DNA of 41,167 nucleotides, taken from contig QIDH01000077.1 in assembly GCA_003229305.1 (NCBI GenBank), positions 1-41,167 on the forward strand, in the 5' to 3' direction. Positions 1-11,114 of the stretch are shown here, piece after piece (positions within the stretch are counted from its first letter, which is position 1; every line of letters begins with the position of its first letter). The position numbers and the translations under genes were made by a program. The notes below the pieces were generated by a model. It worked only from the letters and a program-made list of their open reading frames with translations. It was not told where the DNA came from and did not search any database. This stretch comes from Acidimicrobiia bacterium. GTDB lineage: Bacteria > Actinomycetota > Acidimicrobiia > Spongiisociales > Spongiisociaceae.

Positions 1-243
1 GCTGCCGCCAGCCTCGAAGGGGTCGAGGATCATCTCGTTCTCATATGTGAGGCGGGAGAAGTCATCGAGGTCCCAGATTGGTCGACAGCCAGAATCGCGC
101 TCGAGATATCTCCTTCCGGCCCGATCGAGGTGAAGACGGTCTCGGGGTTCGAGGTCAGAATCGATAGACCAGAATCGGAAGCGATCTCCAGATTCGGAAC
201 GACCGCAGACGAGCGTTTCTCCGAGCTCCAGATCCGAGGTTGA
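1..243 (+). CDS. Unknown protein, C-terminal 80 residues only
   Basis: The first forward frame is open from the left edge to a TGA at 241-243, so this is the 3' end of a gene that begins outside the window. The visible residues are rich in Glu, Ile, Val and Ser and alternate in a way that suggests beta strands; I see no catalytic motif and do not recognise a family. The next gene starts one base after the stop (TGAGTTG), which indicates an operon with the two glycosyltransferases that follow. A role in the same surface-glycan or sugar pathway is an inference from position only. Confidence 0.6.
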   Translation, partial: AAASLEGVEDHLVLICEAGEVIEVPDWSTARIALEISPSGPIEVKTVSGFEVRIDRPESEAISRFGTTADERFSELQIRG

Positions 244-244
244 G

Positions 245-1333
245 TTGAGCAACCCATCGATCTCTGTCTTGATGACGACCTACAACCGGCCGCATTTGCT
301 GCCGAGGGCTCTCGAAAGTCTCACAGAACAGACCCTGCAGAATTTTGACGTCGTAATCACCAACGACGCCGGCACGGACCCGAGCGCGATCCTCGCCGGC
401 TTCGCCGATCGGCTCAAGACCACGCTGATCACCCATCCAACCAACCTCGGCGTCACGCGAGCCCTCAACTCGGCGTTAGCCGAGGCGACCGGAAAATACA
501 TCACGCTGCTGGCAGACGACGATCTCTATCTGCCTGGCCACCTAGCCACGTTGTACGAGGTGGCATCCAGGGACGAAAGGGTGATCCCCTACACGGACGG
601 ATTGCAGGTGATCGAAGACGATGCCGGCAACGTCTCGAGCCGTCGGATGCTGCCCGTCCCGACCAAGTTCAACCGTGACAGGCTGCTCTTCGAAAACTAC
701 ATCCCTGCCATGGCTCAGATGATCCCTCGCTTCGCCTTCGACGAAGCGGGCGGACCATTCGACCCCGCCCTAGACGTGCTCGAGGACTGGGATATGTGGC
801 TACGTCTTTCGGCGTTCTTCGAGTTCCGGCGCATAGATCAGATCACCTTCGAGTACTACATCCGAGGGGGTCGCTCAAATATCACAACCCGTGAAGCCAC
901 CCGATTCCATGCCTGCCTCGGCGAGGTGTACAAACGTCACCCTGTGGAATCTGGCAGCCGAATCGCCGACTTACGGGAGCGCTCATTGACGGCTTCGTTG
1001 CGGCGGGCCGACGCCTATCTGTTCGACCTGACGGTGGCCATCGCCAGCCCTGACGACCCGGCCGCAACCTTGGAAGCCCTCAAGGCGGTGTCGGGCGAAC
1101 TCTCTGAGCGGTCCTATGAGATCGTGGTGGTCAGTCGTCGCACCGCCAAAATGGAACTGCTCTCGTCTCAGATTACTGGCAATATCAGTTTCGTATTCAC
1201 GGAAGGAGACCCAGTCCCCTATTTGGAGGCCGCGGCCGTGCGAAGGTCAGCAGGGCGCCGCCTCCACCTAATCACCAACATCCACGAACTCCGACTCGAC
1301 GAACTGGCACCGGCATCCAGTTCCAGCCGCTGA
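245..1333 (+). CDS. Family 2 glycosyltransferase, first of a tandem pair
   Basis: A GT-A fold glycosyltransferase of family 2 (362 residues), expected to move a sugar from a nucleotide-sugar to a cell-surface glycan; donor and acceptor cannot be read from the sequence. The N-terminus has the usual SVLMTTYNRP strand, a nucleotide-binding Asp in NDAGTD near residue 41, the metal-binding DDD at 91-93 (DxD position) and the ED/W motif LEDWDMW near 179-185, where the catalytic acid lies. Residues about 258-340 resemble the first half of a second GT-A domain (TVAIAS, YEIVVVSRR, ISFVF) with no DxD. The TTG start at 245 is chosen because it keeps the first beta strand; an ATG at 271 would cut into it. 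The next gene is a paralogue 9 bases downstream. No membrane segment is visible. Confidence 0.87.
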   Translation: MSNPSISVLMTTYNRPHLLPRALESLTEQTLQNFDVVITNDAGTDPSAILAGFADRLKTTLITHPTNLGVTRALNSALAEATGKYITLLADDDLYLPGHLATLYEVASRDERVIPYTDGLQVIEDDAGNVSSRRMLPVPTKFNRDRLLFENYIPAMAQMIPRFAFDEAGGPFDPALDVLEDWDMWLRLSAFFEFRRIDQITFEYYIRGGRSNITTREATRFHACLGEVYKRHPVESGSRIADLRERSLTASLRRADAYLFDLTVAIASPDDPAATLEALKAVSGELSERSYEIVVVSRRTAKMELLSSQITGNISFVFTEGDPVPYLEAAAVRRSAGRRLHLITNIHELRLDELAPASSSSR

Positions 1334-1342
1334 GCGATCTTC

Positions 1343-2398
1343 ATGCCTGCCATCAGCGTCATCACCGCCACATACAACCGACTCGGCCTCCTCCCGCGGG
1401 CCCTCGAAGGTTTGGCTGCTCAGACGTTCACGGATTTCGAAGTGATAGTCATCAACGACGCAGGTACAGATCCCGGCGCGGTCATAGATCGATTCGCCGA
1501 CCGGCTCGACATTCGACTAATCACCAACCAGACCAACCTGGGAGTAGGTCCGACCCAGAACGTCGGATTGGAGGCCGCCACCGGCGATTTCGTCTGCATC
1601 TGTTCAGACGACGACCGATACCTGCCGAATCATCTGGCGACTCTCCACGCCGCCGCGTTGGCCGAGCCAGGGACCATCCCATACACGGACGGCAATGAGG
1701 TCATAGAGAACGAATCGGGCCTGGTCGTCCGCCGTCGCTGCATCGAAACACCCCAGGAGTTCAGTCGTGCCGAACTGCTCGTCCAGAACTATCTGCCGTC
1801 TCTGTCGATGCTCATACCCCGAAGCGCGATCGAACAGGTCGGGGGGTTCGACAGCGAGCTCGATGTCCTCGAGGATTGGGACCTGTGGATCAGGCTGTCA
1901 GCTCACTTTCGGTTCATCCATCAGCCGACCGTCACTTTCGAATACCACCTGCGTGGTCAATCTCGCAACCTCACCACGAGGGAGCAATGGCGATTCGATC
2001 GCTGCCTGAAGCAGATCTACGCCAAATACCCGGTCGAAGAAACATCTGCGTTGGCTCTGCTCCGCGAAGATATCTTGGAAGGAACTGCCCACCGAGCGGG
2101 TTCCCACATCTTCGAAGTTTCCTACATCGTCGCGGGCGGAACCGACACCGACCGCCTCCTGGGCGCCCTCCAACAAATCGTCTCCAAGACAAACGGCCGT
2201 ACCTACGAAATCGTTGTCATCGTCCCCCGCACGACCGCGACAGAATCCCTCGCCGCCCAGATAACCGGAGACGTCAGCTTCGTCTTCACAAACTCGACTG
2301 AAGACCCCGCCTCCCTGGCCACCCGCCGAGCCACCGGCCGCCACCACCACGTAATCCATGACCTCAATGACCTCCGGTTGGAAGAAGCCCTCGCATAG
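1343..2398 (+). CDS. Family 2 glycosyltransferase, second of a tandem pair
   Basis: A close paralogue (351 residues) of the preceding gene, with the same architecture along its whole length: N-terminal SVITATYNR, INDAGTD, a DDD motif in CSDDDRYLPNHLATL, the acid motif LEDWDLWIRLS, and the same C-terminal half-domain (YEIVVIVPR, VSFVF). Shared blocks such as NHLATL, IPYTDG, FEY and LTTRE show a tandem duplication followed by divergence, so the two enzymes may use different donors or acceptors in one glycan. It is probably cotranscribed with the first copy. The stop codon is followed at once by four copies of a hexamer repeat. Substrate unknown. Confidence 0.87.
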   Translation: MPAISVITATYNRLGLLPRALEGLAAQTFTDFEVIVINDAGTDPGAVIDRFADRLDIRLITNQTNLGVGPTQNVGLEAATGDFVCICSDDDRYLPNHLATLHAAALAEPGTIPYTDGNEVIENESGLVVRRRCIETPQEFSRAELLVQNYLPSLSMLIPRSAIEQVGGFDSELDVLEDWDLWIRLSAHFRFIHQPTVTFEYHLRGQSRNLTTREQWRFDRCLKQIYAKYPVEETSALALLREDILEGTAHRAGSHIFEVSYIVAGGTDTDRLLGALQQIVSKTNGRTYEIVVIVPRTTATESLAAQITGDVSFVFTNSTEDPASLATRRATGRHHHVIHDLNDLRLEEALA

Positions 2399-2422
2399 CC
2401 ACAGCCACAGCCACAGCCACAG
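2399..2422 (+). repeat. Four tandem copies of the hexamer CCACAG
   Basis: Four exact copies of CCACAG begin on the base after the TAG stop of the second glycosyltransferase. A 6-base unit is a multiple of three, so copy changes would not shift a frame, and the repeat is outside the coding region. It may simply be slippage-generated low-complexity DNA. Confidence 0.9.
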
Positions 2423-2520
2423 CTAGTTGTCCTCTGTAGGCAGGTGCGCAGCCTTGATGTTGCGATGGGACTTGCCCCAACATCTCCTCCTCCGTGCGGC
2501 GACGAAGGAGCCGTACAGTT

Positions 2521-2561
2521 GGGGGAGGTGACAGCGAGTCATTTTTCGCTGGCGGAGGGGG
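2521..2561. repeat. REP-like palindromic element
   Basis: The element begins GGGGGAGGTG and ends GGAGGGGG, with an internal hairpin CAGCGA (2532-2537) / TCGCTG (2546-2551). Read on the minus strand this is a CCCCCTCCG...CACCTCCCCC frame around a variable stem, the shape of the dispersed intergenic palindromes seen in many bacterial genomes and often mobilised by a Y1 (RAYT) transposase elsewhere. A partial second unit with CTCCTCCTCCG lies just upstream at about 2482-2494. Classification as REP-like is from recognised shape, not a search. Confidence 0.5.
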
Positions 2562-2636
2562 CCGTTCTGACCATGAGAATGCGACCCGAGTCCAACCCAC
2601 AGCCCGAATACGTATGGGAATCCACCGCCCCCCTCA

Positions 2637-2714
2637 ACCTCGACGAAGTCGAGGCGCCTTCGGCCTCCTCCCCCCAAGAGCCTCGTACTCTCGGAGCCTC
2701 GACTTCGTCGAGGT
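2637..2714. repeat. 18-base perfect inverted repeat made of two nested hairpins
   Basis: ACCTCGACGAAGTCGAGG at 2637-2654 is the exact reverse complement of 2697-2714. Each arm is itself a hairpin with a 7-base stem CCTCGAC/GTCGAGG and a three-base loop (GAA in one, TTC in the other). The arms can therefore fold singly or pair with each other across a 42-base loop. This bipartite layout is typical of paired REP elements and gives strong structure on either strand. Confidence 0.75.
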
Positions 2715-2792
2715 GGGGGACAGATGTTGTAGCCAGGAGTACTCGGTCGAATCCGACCATAGTCTCAATTTTCGAACAGGTTCGCTGCCGCG

Positions 2793-3761
2793 CTACACAG
2801 GTCGAGAGGGCAGCCATGCGAGGTCGGTGTTGCCTCCGGTTACTACCACTCCTACCTTCTTGCCCTGGATGTCACCACTTATCTTGCGGAGAGCCGCGAG
2901 CGGGACGGCTCCAGAGGGCTCGACGACTGTCTTCATGCGTTGCAGGTGGAATAGGCCTGCGTCGACGATCTCATCCTCGCTCATGGTGACGATCTCGGTT
3001 TGGGCCGCGCTGAGTATGTCGAAGGCCTTTTCTCCGAGACCGGCGAGCAGCCCATCCGCGATTGAGAGCGGAGCTGTGACGGGGGGCTGGTGGATTCCGG
3101 TCTGCAGAGACCTAAAGGCATCGTCTACCTGCTCCGGCTCAGCTCCGATCACAGTGAGATTCGGGGCCATGGCTGCTGCCGAGACAATGCTTCCGCTGAT
3201 CAGGCCGCCACCCCCGATCGGGACCACCAACAGATCGAGATTCGGGTGATCTTCGAGCAACTCCATCGCCGCGGTGCCCTGGCCTGCGATCACATCCAAA
3301 TGCTCGTACGGATGGATGAAAGTCGCACCAGTCTCGGCCGCTCGCGCGTGGGTTGACTCTGAAAGTAGCGAGCGATCGACGAGCATTGTCTCGGCACCGT
3401 ACCCTCGTATCGCATCGATCTTTACCGCCGAAGATCCGGCCGGCATCACAACCATGCAGCCGATGCCACGGATTCCGGCCGCGTAGGCGACCGCCGCTCC
3501 ATGGTTGCCTGACGAATGGGCGATTACCCCTCGAGAAGCGTCCCCATCCTCGAGCGACAGGACGGCGTTTACCGCACCTCTGGCCTTGAAAGCACCAACC
3601 TTCTGGAACGACTCGTACTTGAAGAACACCGAGGATCCGAACTGGCGATCCAATGTCGCGGAGGTCAGGACCGGAGTTCGGTGAACATGGGCCTCGATCA
3701 GGCGAGCAGCCGCTTGCACATCTCCAAACCCAACGTGCGGAGTTGCGGAGGGCGACGTCAA
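2793..3761 (-). CDS. PLP-dependent serine/threonine dehydratase or serine racemase
   Basis: A fold-type II PLP enzyme (322 residues) of the threonine dehydratase/serine racemase family, which removes water and ammonia from Thr or Ser to give a 2-keto acid, or racemises Ser. The PLP lysine is K59 in KVGAFKARGA; SSGNHG binds the substrate carboxylate and PIGGGGLISG the PLP phosphate. The length fits the short form without a regulatory ACT domain, so it is not an allosteric IlvA. The FQKVGAFK spelling, with GAFK in place of GSFK, is closer to serine-racemase-like members as I recall them. The TTG start overlaps the stop of the upstream gene by four bases (TTGA). It lies downstream of the ATP synthase genes and may be cotranscribed with them. 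Substrate remains open. Confidence 0.85.
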   Translation of the reverse strand: MTSPSATPHVGFGDVQAAARLIEAHVHRTPVLTSATLDRQFGSSVFFKYESFQKVGAFKARGAVNAVLSLEDGDASRGVIAHSSGNHGAAVAYAAGIRGIGCMVVMPAGSSAVKIDAIRGYGAETMLVDRSLLSESTHARAAETGATFIHPYEHLDVIAGQGTAAMELLEDHPNLDLLVVPIGGGGLISGSIVSAAAMAPNLTVIGAEPEQVDDAFRSLQTGIHQPPVTAPLSIADGLLAGLGEKAFDILSAAQTEIVTMSEDEIVDAGLFHLQRMKTVVEPSGAVPLAALRKISGDIQGKKVGVVVTGGNTDLAWLPSRPV

Positions 3762-4063
3762 TCCGAGCTCACATCAGGCGCAGCGTCTGGGCCCAGCTCG
3801 TACGCCTCTTCGAATTCCTCGACGGTCATGGTTTGCAAGTCATCGTTGGTCTGGGCCAGGAGTCCGCCGTCGTCGTCGCCGAACGGGACGGTCAGAGTGA
3901 GCAGGATCCGACCGGTCATGGCATCTGCGATGTGGATGAAGTCACCTCCAGGTTCGGCTGGTTGGCCAAACAGGCGATGCATCCCACTGAAGACACCACG
4001 CATCGAGCGCCATTTGTCTGGGTTGACCTGCAAAGAAACGGAGTAAGACTCTGCGGCCCGCAT
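3758..4063 (-). CDS. Hypothetical protein, 101 residues
   Basis: A small acidic protein that I do not recognise. It begins MRAAESYSVSLQVNPDKW, contains a Gly/Pro turn (QPAEPGGDF) and a hydrophobic strand GRILLTLTVPFG, and ends in an Asp/Glu-rich tail. No membrane span, signal peptide or metal site is visible. It starts 66 bases after atpC and its stop overlaps the start of the dehydratase gene by four bases, so these two are translationally coupled. No clear Shine-Dalgarno precedes the ATG. Its position after atpC could be chance. Confidence 0.6.
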   Translation of the reverse strand: MRAAESYSVSLQVNPDKWRSMRGVFSGMHRLFGQPAEPGGDFIHIADAMTGRILLTLTVPFGDDDGGLLAQTNDDLQTMTVEEFEEAYELGPDAAPDVSSD

Positions 4064-4128
4064 TCAATCAGGCGACCGCGATCAAACGACCGAAGAGAAA
4101 GTCGACCGCAAAGCCGCCGTCAGCTGAG

Positions 4129-4484
4129 CTACTCGCCCTCGTCCGCAACTGCTCGCGTGTCATCCACATCTTCTTCCGAAGCCAACGCCGCTGCCACCTC
4201 CCGAGCGGCGTCTACGTCGCCCTCGACCAGGGTGGCCCGATCCGTCAGAAGGGTCACGCTGTTCTCGAACACCTGGAGGAACCCACCGTGCACTCCGACC
4301 CTGAGTCGCTCACCTTCGGCTGGGACGATCTCCACTGCGCCTGTTGCAAGGGCGGCCATCAGGGGTTCGTGGTTGGCAAGAATGCCGATTTCGCCCTCTA
4401 CCGTCTTGGCGACGATGAACTCGGCCTCGCCAGACCAAACAATGGACTCAGGCGACACTACGTCTACCCGCATGGTCTCGGCCA

Positions 4485-4485
<1 letters not shown>
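4129..4485 (-). CDS. atpC: ATP synthase F1 subunit epsilon
   Basis: Epsilon (118 residues) of the F1 central stalk, which with gamma turns against the catalytic head and can brake ATP hydrolysis. The N-terminal beta-sandwich is clear (VDVVSPESIVWSGEAEF, GEIGILANHEPLMAAL, VHGGFLQV). The usual C-terminal pair of helices is reduced to about one helix (DAAREVAAALASEED) and an acidic tail, as in other short actinobacterial forms, so inhibition may work differently. The GTG start overlaps the atpD stop by one base (TAGTG); an ATG four codons on is an alternative. Last of the atp genes. Confidence 0.95.
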
Positions 4486-6817
<2,332 letters not shown>

Positions 6818-6822
6818 AAGTC

Positions 6823-8355
6823 CTACTCCCCTGCCGAAAAGGACTCGAGGAAGGCGGCTATCGCAGCATCCAGCTCTTCGACCTCTGGCAGCTTGCCGGT
6901 CGACGAAATGCCCTCCAGGATGTGGTTGTAGCGAGCCCGGAAGTACTCACGAATCTCGCTCTCCGCCTTCGGGATGTCCGCCACGTCCACTCCATCGAAA
7001 TGCCCGTTCGTGACGGCGTAGATGACCACGACCTGTTCCTGGGCCGGCACTGGTGAGTACTGGGCCTGCTTGAGGACTTCCACGACCCTGCGCCCTCGAT
7101 CCAACTGGGCAAGGGATGCCGAATCGAGCTCGGACCCGAACTCTGCAAAGGCTTCGAGTTCGCGGAACTGGGCGAGGTTGAGGCGCAGGGGTCCTGCCAC
7201 CTTCCTCATCGCCGCGATCTGAGCTGCTCCACCGACCCTCGATACCGAGATACCGGCGTTGATGGCAGGTCGAATACCCTGGAAGAACAGGTCGGTCTCC
7301 AGAAAGATCTGACCATCGGTGATCGAAATGACGTTGGTTGGAATATATGCCGAAACGTCGTTGGCCTTGGTTTCGATGATCGGCAGAGCGGTAAGCGAAC
7401 CGGCGCCCAGCTCGTCCGAAAGCTTGGCGGCCCGCTCCAGCAGGCGGCTGTGCAGGTAGAAGACGTCGCCTGGATAGGCCTCGCGGCCTGGTGGACGCCT
7501 GAGCAGCAGCGAGATCTCACGATACGCGACCGCCTGCTTGGACAAGTCGTCGAAGACGATCAACGAATGTCCGCCCTGGTACATCCAGTGCTGGCCGATG
7601 GCCGAACCTGCATATGGTGCGTACATCTGAAGGGCAGCGGCATTCGAGGCTGCAGCGCTGACAATGACGGTATATTCCAAGGCGCCTGCCGCCTCGAGAG
7701 ACGCAACCACCTCTACGACTGTCGAAGCCTTCTGGCCGATGGCCACGTATATGCACTTGACTGCTTTGTCCGTGCCCCAGAACTGCTTCTGGTTGATGAT
7801 GGTGTCGATGGCCACCGCCGTCTTACCGGTTTGGCGGTCGCCGATGATCAGCTGGCGCTGTCCACGGCCGATGGGGGTCATCGCATCAATTGCCTTGAGA
7901 CCCGTCTGCATCGGCTCGGAGACCGGTTGACGCTCCACGACCGACGGCGCTTGGGTTTCGAGTAGCCGTCGTTCCGTCGACGGAATGTCACCCTTGCCAT
8001 CCAAAGGGTTTCCGAGCGTGTCGATGACTCGTCCCAGCAGGCCATCGCCGACCGGGATGGAAAGCACCCTTCCGGTTTGATGCACAGGGGTGCCCTCTTC
8101 GATGTGTGAAGAGTCTCCCATGAGCACCACGCCAAGGCTGTCCTCGTCGAGGTTCAGGACGACACCCAACAAGCCTCCCGGGAACTCCAGTAGCTCAGAG
8201 GCTGCGGCGTTTGGCAGACCAGTCACCCTGGCGACACCATCCGCGATGGCTGCCACATAGCCGACCGTCTCCTGTTCGAGCGACGGCGACCAATCGTCTA
8301 CGTGTTTGCGCAGAGCAGCGGTGATGTCCTGCGGATCGATAGTCAGTTCAGACAC
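6823..8355 (-). CDS. atpA: ATP synthase F1 subunit alpha
   Basis: The non-catalytic nucleotide-binding subunit (510 residues) that alternates with beta in the F1 head. Recognisable are the N-terminal beta-barrel (DGVARVTGL), the Walker A loop [13 protein letters not shown], the phrase [29 protein letters not shown] and the arginine-finger region [11 protein letters not shown]. The C-terminus is of ordinary length, without the mycobacterial-type extension. GTG start with AGAGGA upstream; 20 bases after atpH. Confidence 0.98.
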   Translation of the reverse strand: MSELTIDPQDITAALRKHVDDWSPSLEQETVGYVAAIADGVARVTGLPNAAASELLEFPGGLLGVVLNLDEDSLGVVLMGDSSHIEEGTPVHQTGRVLSIPVGDGLLGRVIDTLGNPLDGKGDIPSTERRLLETQAPSVVERQPVSEPMQTGLKAIDAMTPIGRGQRQLIIGDRQTGKTAVAIDTIINQKQFWGTDKAVKCIYVAIGQKASTVVEVVASLEAAGALEYTVIVSAAASNAAALQMYAPYAGSAIGQHWMYQGGHSLIVFDDLSKQAVAYREISLLLRRPPGREAYPGDVFYLHSRLLERAAKLSDELGAGSLTALPIIETKANDVSAYIPTNVISITDGQIFLETDLFFQGIRPAINAGISVSRVGGAAQIAAMRKVAGPLRLNLAQFRELEAFAEFGSELDSASLAQLDRGRRVVEVLKQAQYSPVPAQEQVVVIYAVTNGHFDGVDVADIPKAESEIREYFRARYNHILEGISSTGKLPEVEELDAAIAAFLESFSAGE

Positions 8356-8375
8356 AAAAATCCTCTCGTACTTCC

Positions 8376-8909
8376 TCAGCCGACCAGCGCCTCACGGACG
8401 CTTTGCAAACGACTCTTTACCGACCCATCGATCACGGTATCTCCGACCTGGGCGATGATTCCGCCAAGCACGGTTGGATCGATAACGACTTTCACTTCAA
8501 CATCTCGACCCGTGCGCCGCGAAAGGGCCGCGGCCAGTCGCTCAACGGTCGAGTCGTCGAGCGAAATGGCAGTCCGGACCTCCGCAACGACCTTGTCGCG
8601 CGATGCCGCAGACCGGGAGACCAATTCATCGACAATTGCCGAAAGGTCGCCTGCCCGCTCCAGGCTGACGACGAAATTCACGAAGCCGGCAGTCAGCGGA
8701 TGGGCCTTGGTGCCGAGTAGCTCGTCGACTACGGCGAGCTTGCGCTCCAGGGGCAGCCGAGGGTTGGTCAAGGCGTCTCGCAGCTCGGTCGAGCCGTCAA
8801 AACCTCTTGCGACCCGAAACAGTTCGTCCTCGACTTTGTCGAGAACTCCCTCTCCCTTGGCAACCTCGAAGATGCCGGCTGCGTAGCCTTGAACCCTGGC
8901 GTCAGCCAT
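8376..8909 (-). CDS. atpH: ATP synthase F1 subunit delta
   Basis: The delta subunit (177 residues) that joins the top of the F1 head to the peripheral stalk made by subunit b. The N-terminal helical bundle ([40 protein letters not shown]) and the C-terminal strand signature ([27 protein letters not shown]) are both intact. It is a separate protein of standard length, not fused to a b subunit as in mycobacteria. No strong Shine-Dalgarno precedes the ATG, so coupling to atpF, 30 bases upstream, may help its translation. Confidence 0.95.
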   Translation of the reverse strand: MADARVQGYAAGIFEVAKGEGVLDKVEDELFRVARGFDGSTELRDALTNPRLPLERKLAVVDELLGTKAHPLTAGFVNFVVSLERAGDLSAIVDELVSRSAASRDKVVAEVRTAISLDDSTVERLAAALSRRTGRDVEVKVVIDPTVLGGIIAQVGDTVIDGSVKSRLQSVREALVG

Positions 8910-8939
8910 GGTGTGCCGACCGCGCTTTTGCGACGAGCC

Positions 8940-9500
8940 TCACTTGGAATCAGACTCCAGATCCCGCAGGTAGGCGTCGACGAGGCCCAACTGGGTTTCA
9001 CGATCCAAGCTCTGGCCGACGACCTTTTCGGCGAGATCCACCGACAGGTTCGCCACCTCGCTTCTAGCCCCTGCCATGGCTCGTTCAGACTCGGCGGCTG
9101 CCTCATCCCTGGCCCGTGCAAGGATCTCATCTGCCTCGGTCTGGGCCTTGCCCACTGCTTCTTGGCGAACGGATTCCGCTGTTTGGCGGGCCTCGTCCAC
9201 GATGCGACCGGCCTCGGTCTTGGCTTCGGCGAGCTGCGAGCGATAGTCACCCAACAACGACTCGGCTTCCTGCTTGGCGACCTCGGCGGCCTCCAGTCGG
9301 GATTTCTCGGCTTCCTGGCGCTTTTCCAGAGTTTCGTTCAGCGTCGGCAATACCCATCGCCAGACCATCAGGAAAATGATCGAGAACGAAATCACGCCGG
9401 CAATCAGCTCCGGGGTCGCCGGCAGCAGCAAGTCAGCACCAGACCCCTCATCTTCCGCTGTTGCCAGAATGAGGGTCTGCGCAGTCAATAGGAACTGCAC
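8940..9500 (-). CDS. atpF: ATP synthase Fo subunit b
   Basis: The peripheral-stalk subunit (186 residues): one N-terminal membrane span (LIAGVISFSIIFLMVWRWVLP) and a long charged coiled coil (EKRQEAEKSRLEAAEVAKQEA and on) that forms the stator and binds delta at its end. The first 20 residues before the span are unusually hydrophobic for this subunit and may be a cleavable or extracytoplasmic leader. The GTG start has a textbook AGGAGGT upstream. Only one b gene is present, so the stalk should be a homodimer. Confidence 0.95.
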   Translation of the reverse strand: MQFLLTAQTLILATAEDEGSGADLLLPATPELIAGVISFSIIFLMVWRWVLPTLNETLEKRQEAEKSRLEAAEVAKQEAESLLGDYRSQLAEAKTEAGRIVDEARQTAESVRQEAVGKAQTEADEILARARDEAAAESERAMAGARSEVANLSVDLAEKVVGQSLDRETQLGLVDAYLRDLESDSK

Positions 9501-9510
9501 GATCTACCTC

Positions 9511-9804
<294 letters not shown>

Positions 9805-9832
9805 TTATTTTCTTGGCAAAACTGTGAAAAAC

Positions 9833-10657
9833 TCAATGTGCCGAATGCACGGATGTCTGGATGTACACGGCTGAGAGCAGGGTGAAGATGTATGCCTGGA
9901 GCACAACGACCACGACCTCGAACACCCAGATGGCAAGACCAAATGCGAACCAGATCACGCCGATACCCGAACGCACACCAATCTCGCCGATGTTTTGCAC
10001 AAAGATCACGCCGGATGCCAGAAGCAATGTGAGCATGAGGTGGCCGGCGACCAGGTTGGCGAACAACCGCACAGCCAGGGTGATCGGACGCAGGATGAAC
10101 ACCGAAACCAGCTCGATGAGTCCCACCAGCCATCGCAGACCGATCGGCACTGATTTGGGCCAGATCGTATCGGTCAGGAAACGAAATCCCTGCTTCTTGA
10201 AGCCGACAAACACGAAGATCACATAGGTCACGAGAGACAAGAAGAGCGGAATCGCCATCCGAGAGGTCAGCGGGAAATTCACGAACGGAAATACTTCGAA
10301 GGAATTCGCTACAAGGATGAAGGCGAAGAGGCTGACCAGGTACGGCGTGTATTTCGGTCCGTCCTCGTGGCCGATGATGTCCCTGGCGACATCATCCCGA
10401 ACGAACCCCACCAGGCCCTCGACGATCATGGCGAATTTGGACGGATGCAGCTCTTGGCGCCTGAGCCCGAAGTAGAAGAAGGCAAGCACCAAGAACATCG
10501 CGAAGAACGTCAGCACTACCGTCCGGGTGAAATCGAGCGGGCCGATGCTGAAGAGCGCCTCTTTGAACTCGAAGAGGTCCAAGACGTTGCTAGGCGCGCA
10601 GATCACTTCGTTCTTAACGTCGCACGCCTCGACGGCCAGGATCAGCTGGTCAGTCAC
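9833..10657 (-). CDS. atpB: ATP synthase Fo subunit a
   Basis: The membrane stator subunit (274 residues) that carries the two proton half-channels. The essential Arg is in ITLAVRLFANLVAGHL, and the last helices end IFTLLSAVYIQTSVHSAH, both typical. The frame is open further upstream, but those residues lie over atpI and do not resemble the family. The GTG at 10657 is taken as start because an AGGAG lies about 10 bases before it and it follows the atpI stop by one base. An N-terminal stretch with two Cys (ACDVKNEVICAP) may face the outside. Confidence 0.95.
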   Translation of the reverse strand: MTDQLILAVEACDVKNEVICAPSNVLDLFEFKEALFSIGPLDFTRTVVLTFFAMFLVLAFFYFGLRRQELHPSKFAMIVEGLVGFVRDDVARDIIGHEDGPKYTPYLVSLFAFILVANSFEVFPFVNFPLTSRMAIPLFLSLVTYVIFVFVGFKKQGFRFLTDTIWPKSVPIGLRWLVGLIELVSVFILRPITLAVRLFANLVAGHLMLTLLLASGVIFVQNIGEIGVRSGIGVIWFAFGLAIWVFEVVVVVLQAYIFTLLSAVYIQTSVHSAH

Positions 10658-10658
10658 T

Positions 10659-11114
10659 TCAATGCACTCCTGTCCGTCTCGAGTTCCCCATCGCCGCCGC
10701 CTCCCATGTGAGCAGGCCCACATATGCGGCGATGACCGTGAAACCCAGGGCGGGCTTGTCCAGTTCGAACATCCGGGTGAGCAAGACCATCGTGACAGTG
10801 ATGAGCCCCAGTCGGATGAAGAAGCCGAATAGGGCGCTGGCATGATAGGCAGCGAGAGAGATCCTCGCCGCTCCTGACAACATCAGGCCTGTGAAGGCGA
10901 AGTAGCCGACCACGACCACGATCCCGATCGCCGAGGCGATCAGCCCGTCGCTGCCTCTCAACCACCCGGCGATGGCGATCAGAACGGGACCCAGCACTAC
11001 CGCCCGGCGGACGACAGAACGAGCGATTTTCCATTCGACGGCTGGGCGTGAGGCGATGTAGTCCTCGATCTCTCGCTTGTCGAGTCCGGGCCGCGGAAAG
11101 GTGTCAGCGGCCAC
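10659..11114 (-). CDS. AtpI-like membrane protein of the ATP synthase operon
   Basis: A 151-residue protein with about four membrane segments (AVVLGPVLIAIAGWL, LIASAIGIVVVVGYFAFTG, ALFGFFIRLGLITVTMVLL, ALGFTVIAAYVGLLTWE) after a charged N-terminus. Position directly before atpB and topology match AtpI/UncI-type proteins, proposed assembly factors for the c ring. Sequence conservation in this group is low, so the name rests on context. The GTG start overlaps the previous stop by 11 bases. Confidence 0.75.
   Translation of the reverse strand: MAADTFPRPGLDKREIEDYIASRPAVEWKIARSVVRRAVVLGPVLIAIAGWLRGSDGLIASAIGIVVVVGYFAFTGLMLSGAARISLAAYHASALFGFFIRLGLITVTMVLLTRMFELDKPALGFTVIAAYVGLLTWEAAAMGNSRRTGVH

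Larger units (their letters stand above)
2399..2792. other. 394-base intergenic region with palindromic repeats, no gene
   Basis: This space between two convergent transcription units has no credible gene: the open frames in it lack family resemblance and have skewed composition, or run antisense into the dehydratase gene. It holds the CCACAG hexamers, a REP-like GGGGGAGGTG...GGAGGGGG element, and a long inverted repeat made of two mirror-image CCTCGAC hairpins. Being between convergent genes, some of these hairpins may also help end transcription, but I see no hairpin with a clear T tract. Confidence 0.7.

Noticed and set aside
2399-2422. CRISPR-like array
   Set aside because: Tandem hexamers without spacers or repeats of array size; no cas gene in the window.
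2494-3249. Forward open frame of 251 codons over the dehydratase 3' end
   Set aside because: It runs antisense to a clear PLP enzyme, has a Ser/Arg-rich composition and resembles no family.
10658-10843. 62-residue N-terminal extension of atpB
   Set aside because: It lies over atpI, is unlike subunit a, and a better GTG with a Shine-Dalgarno exists at 10657.
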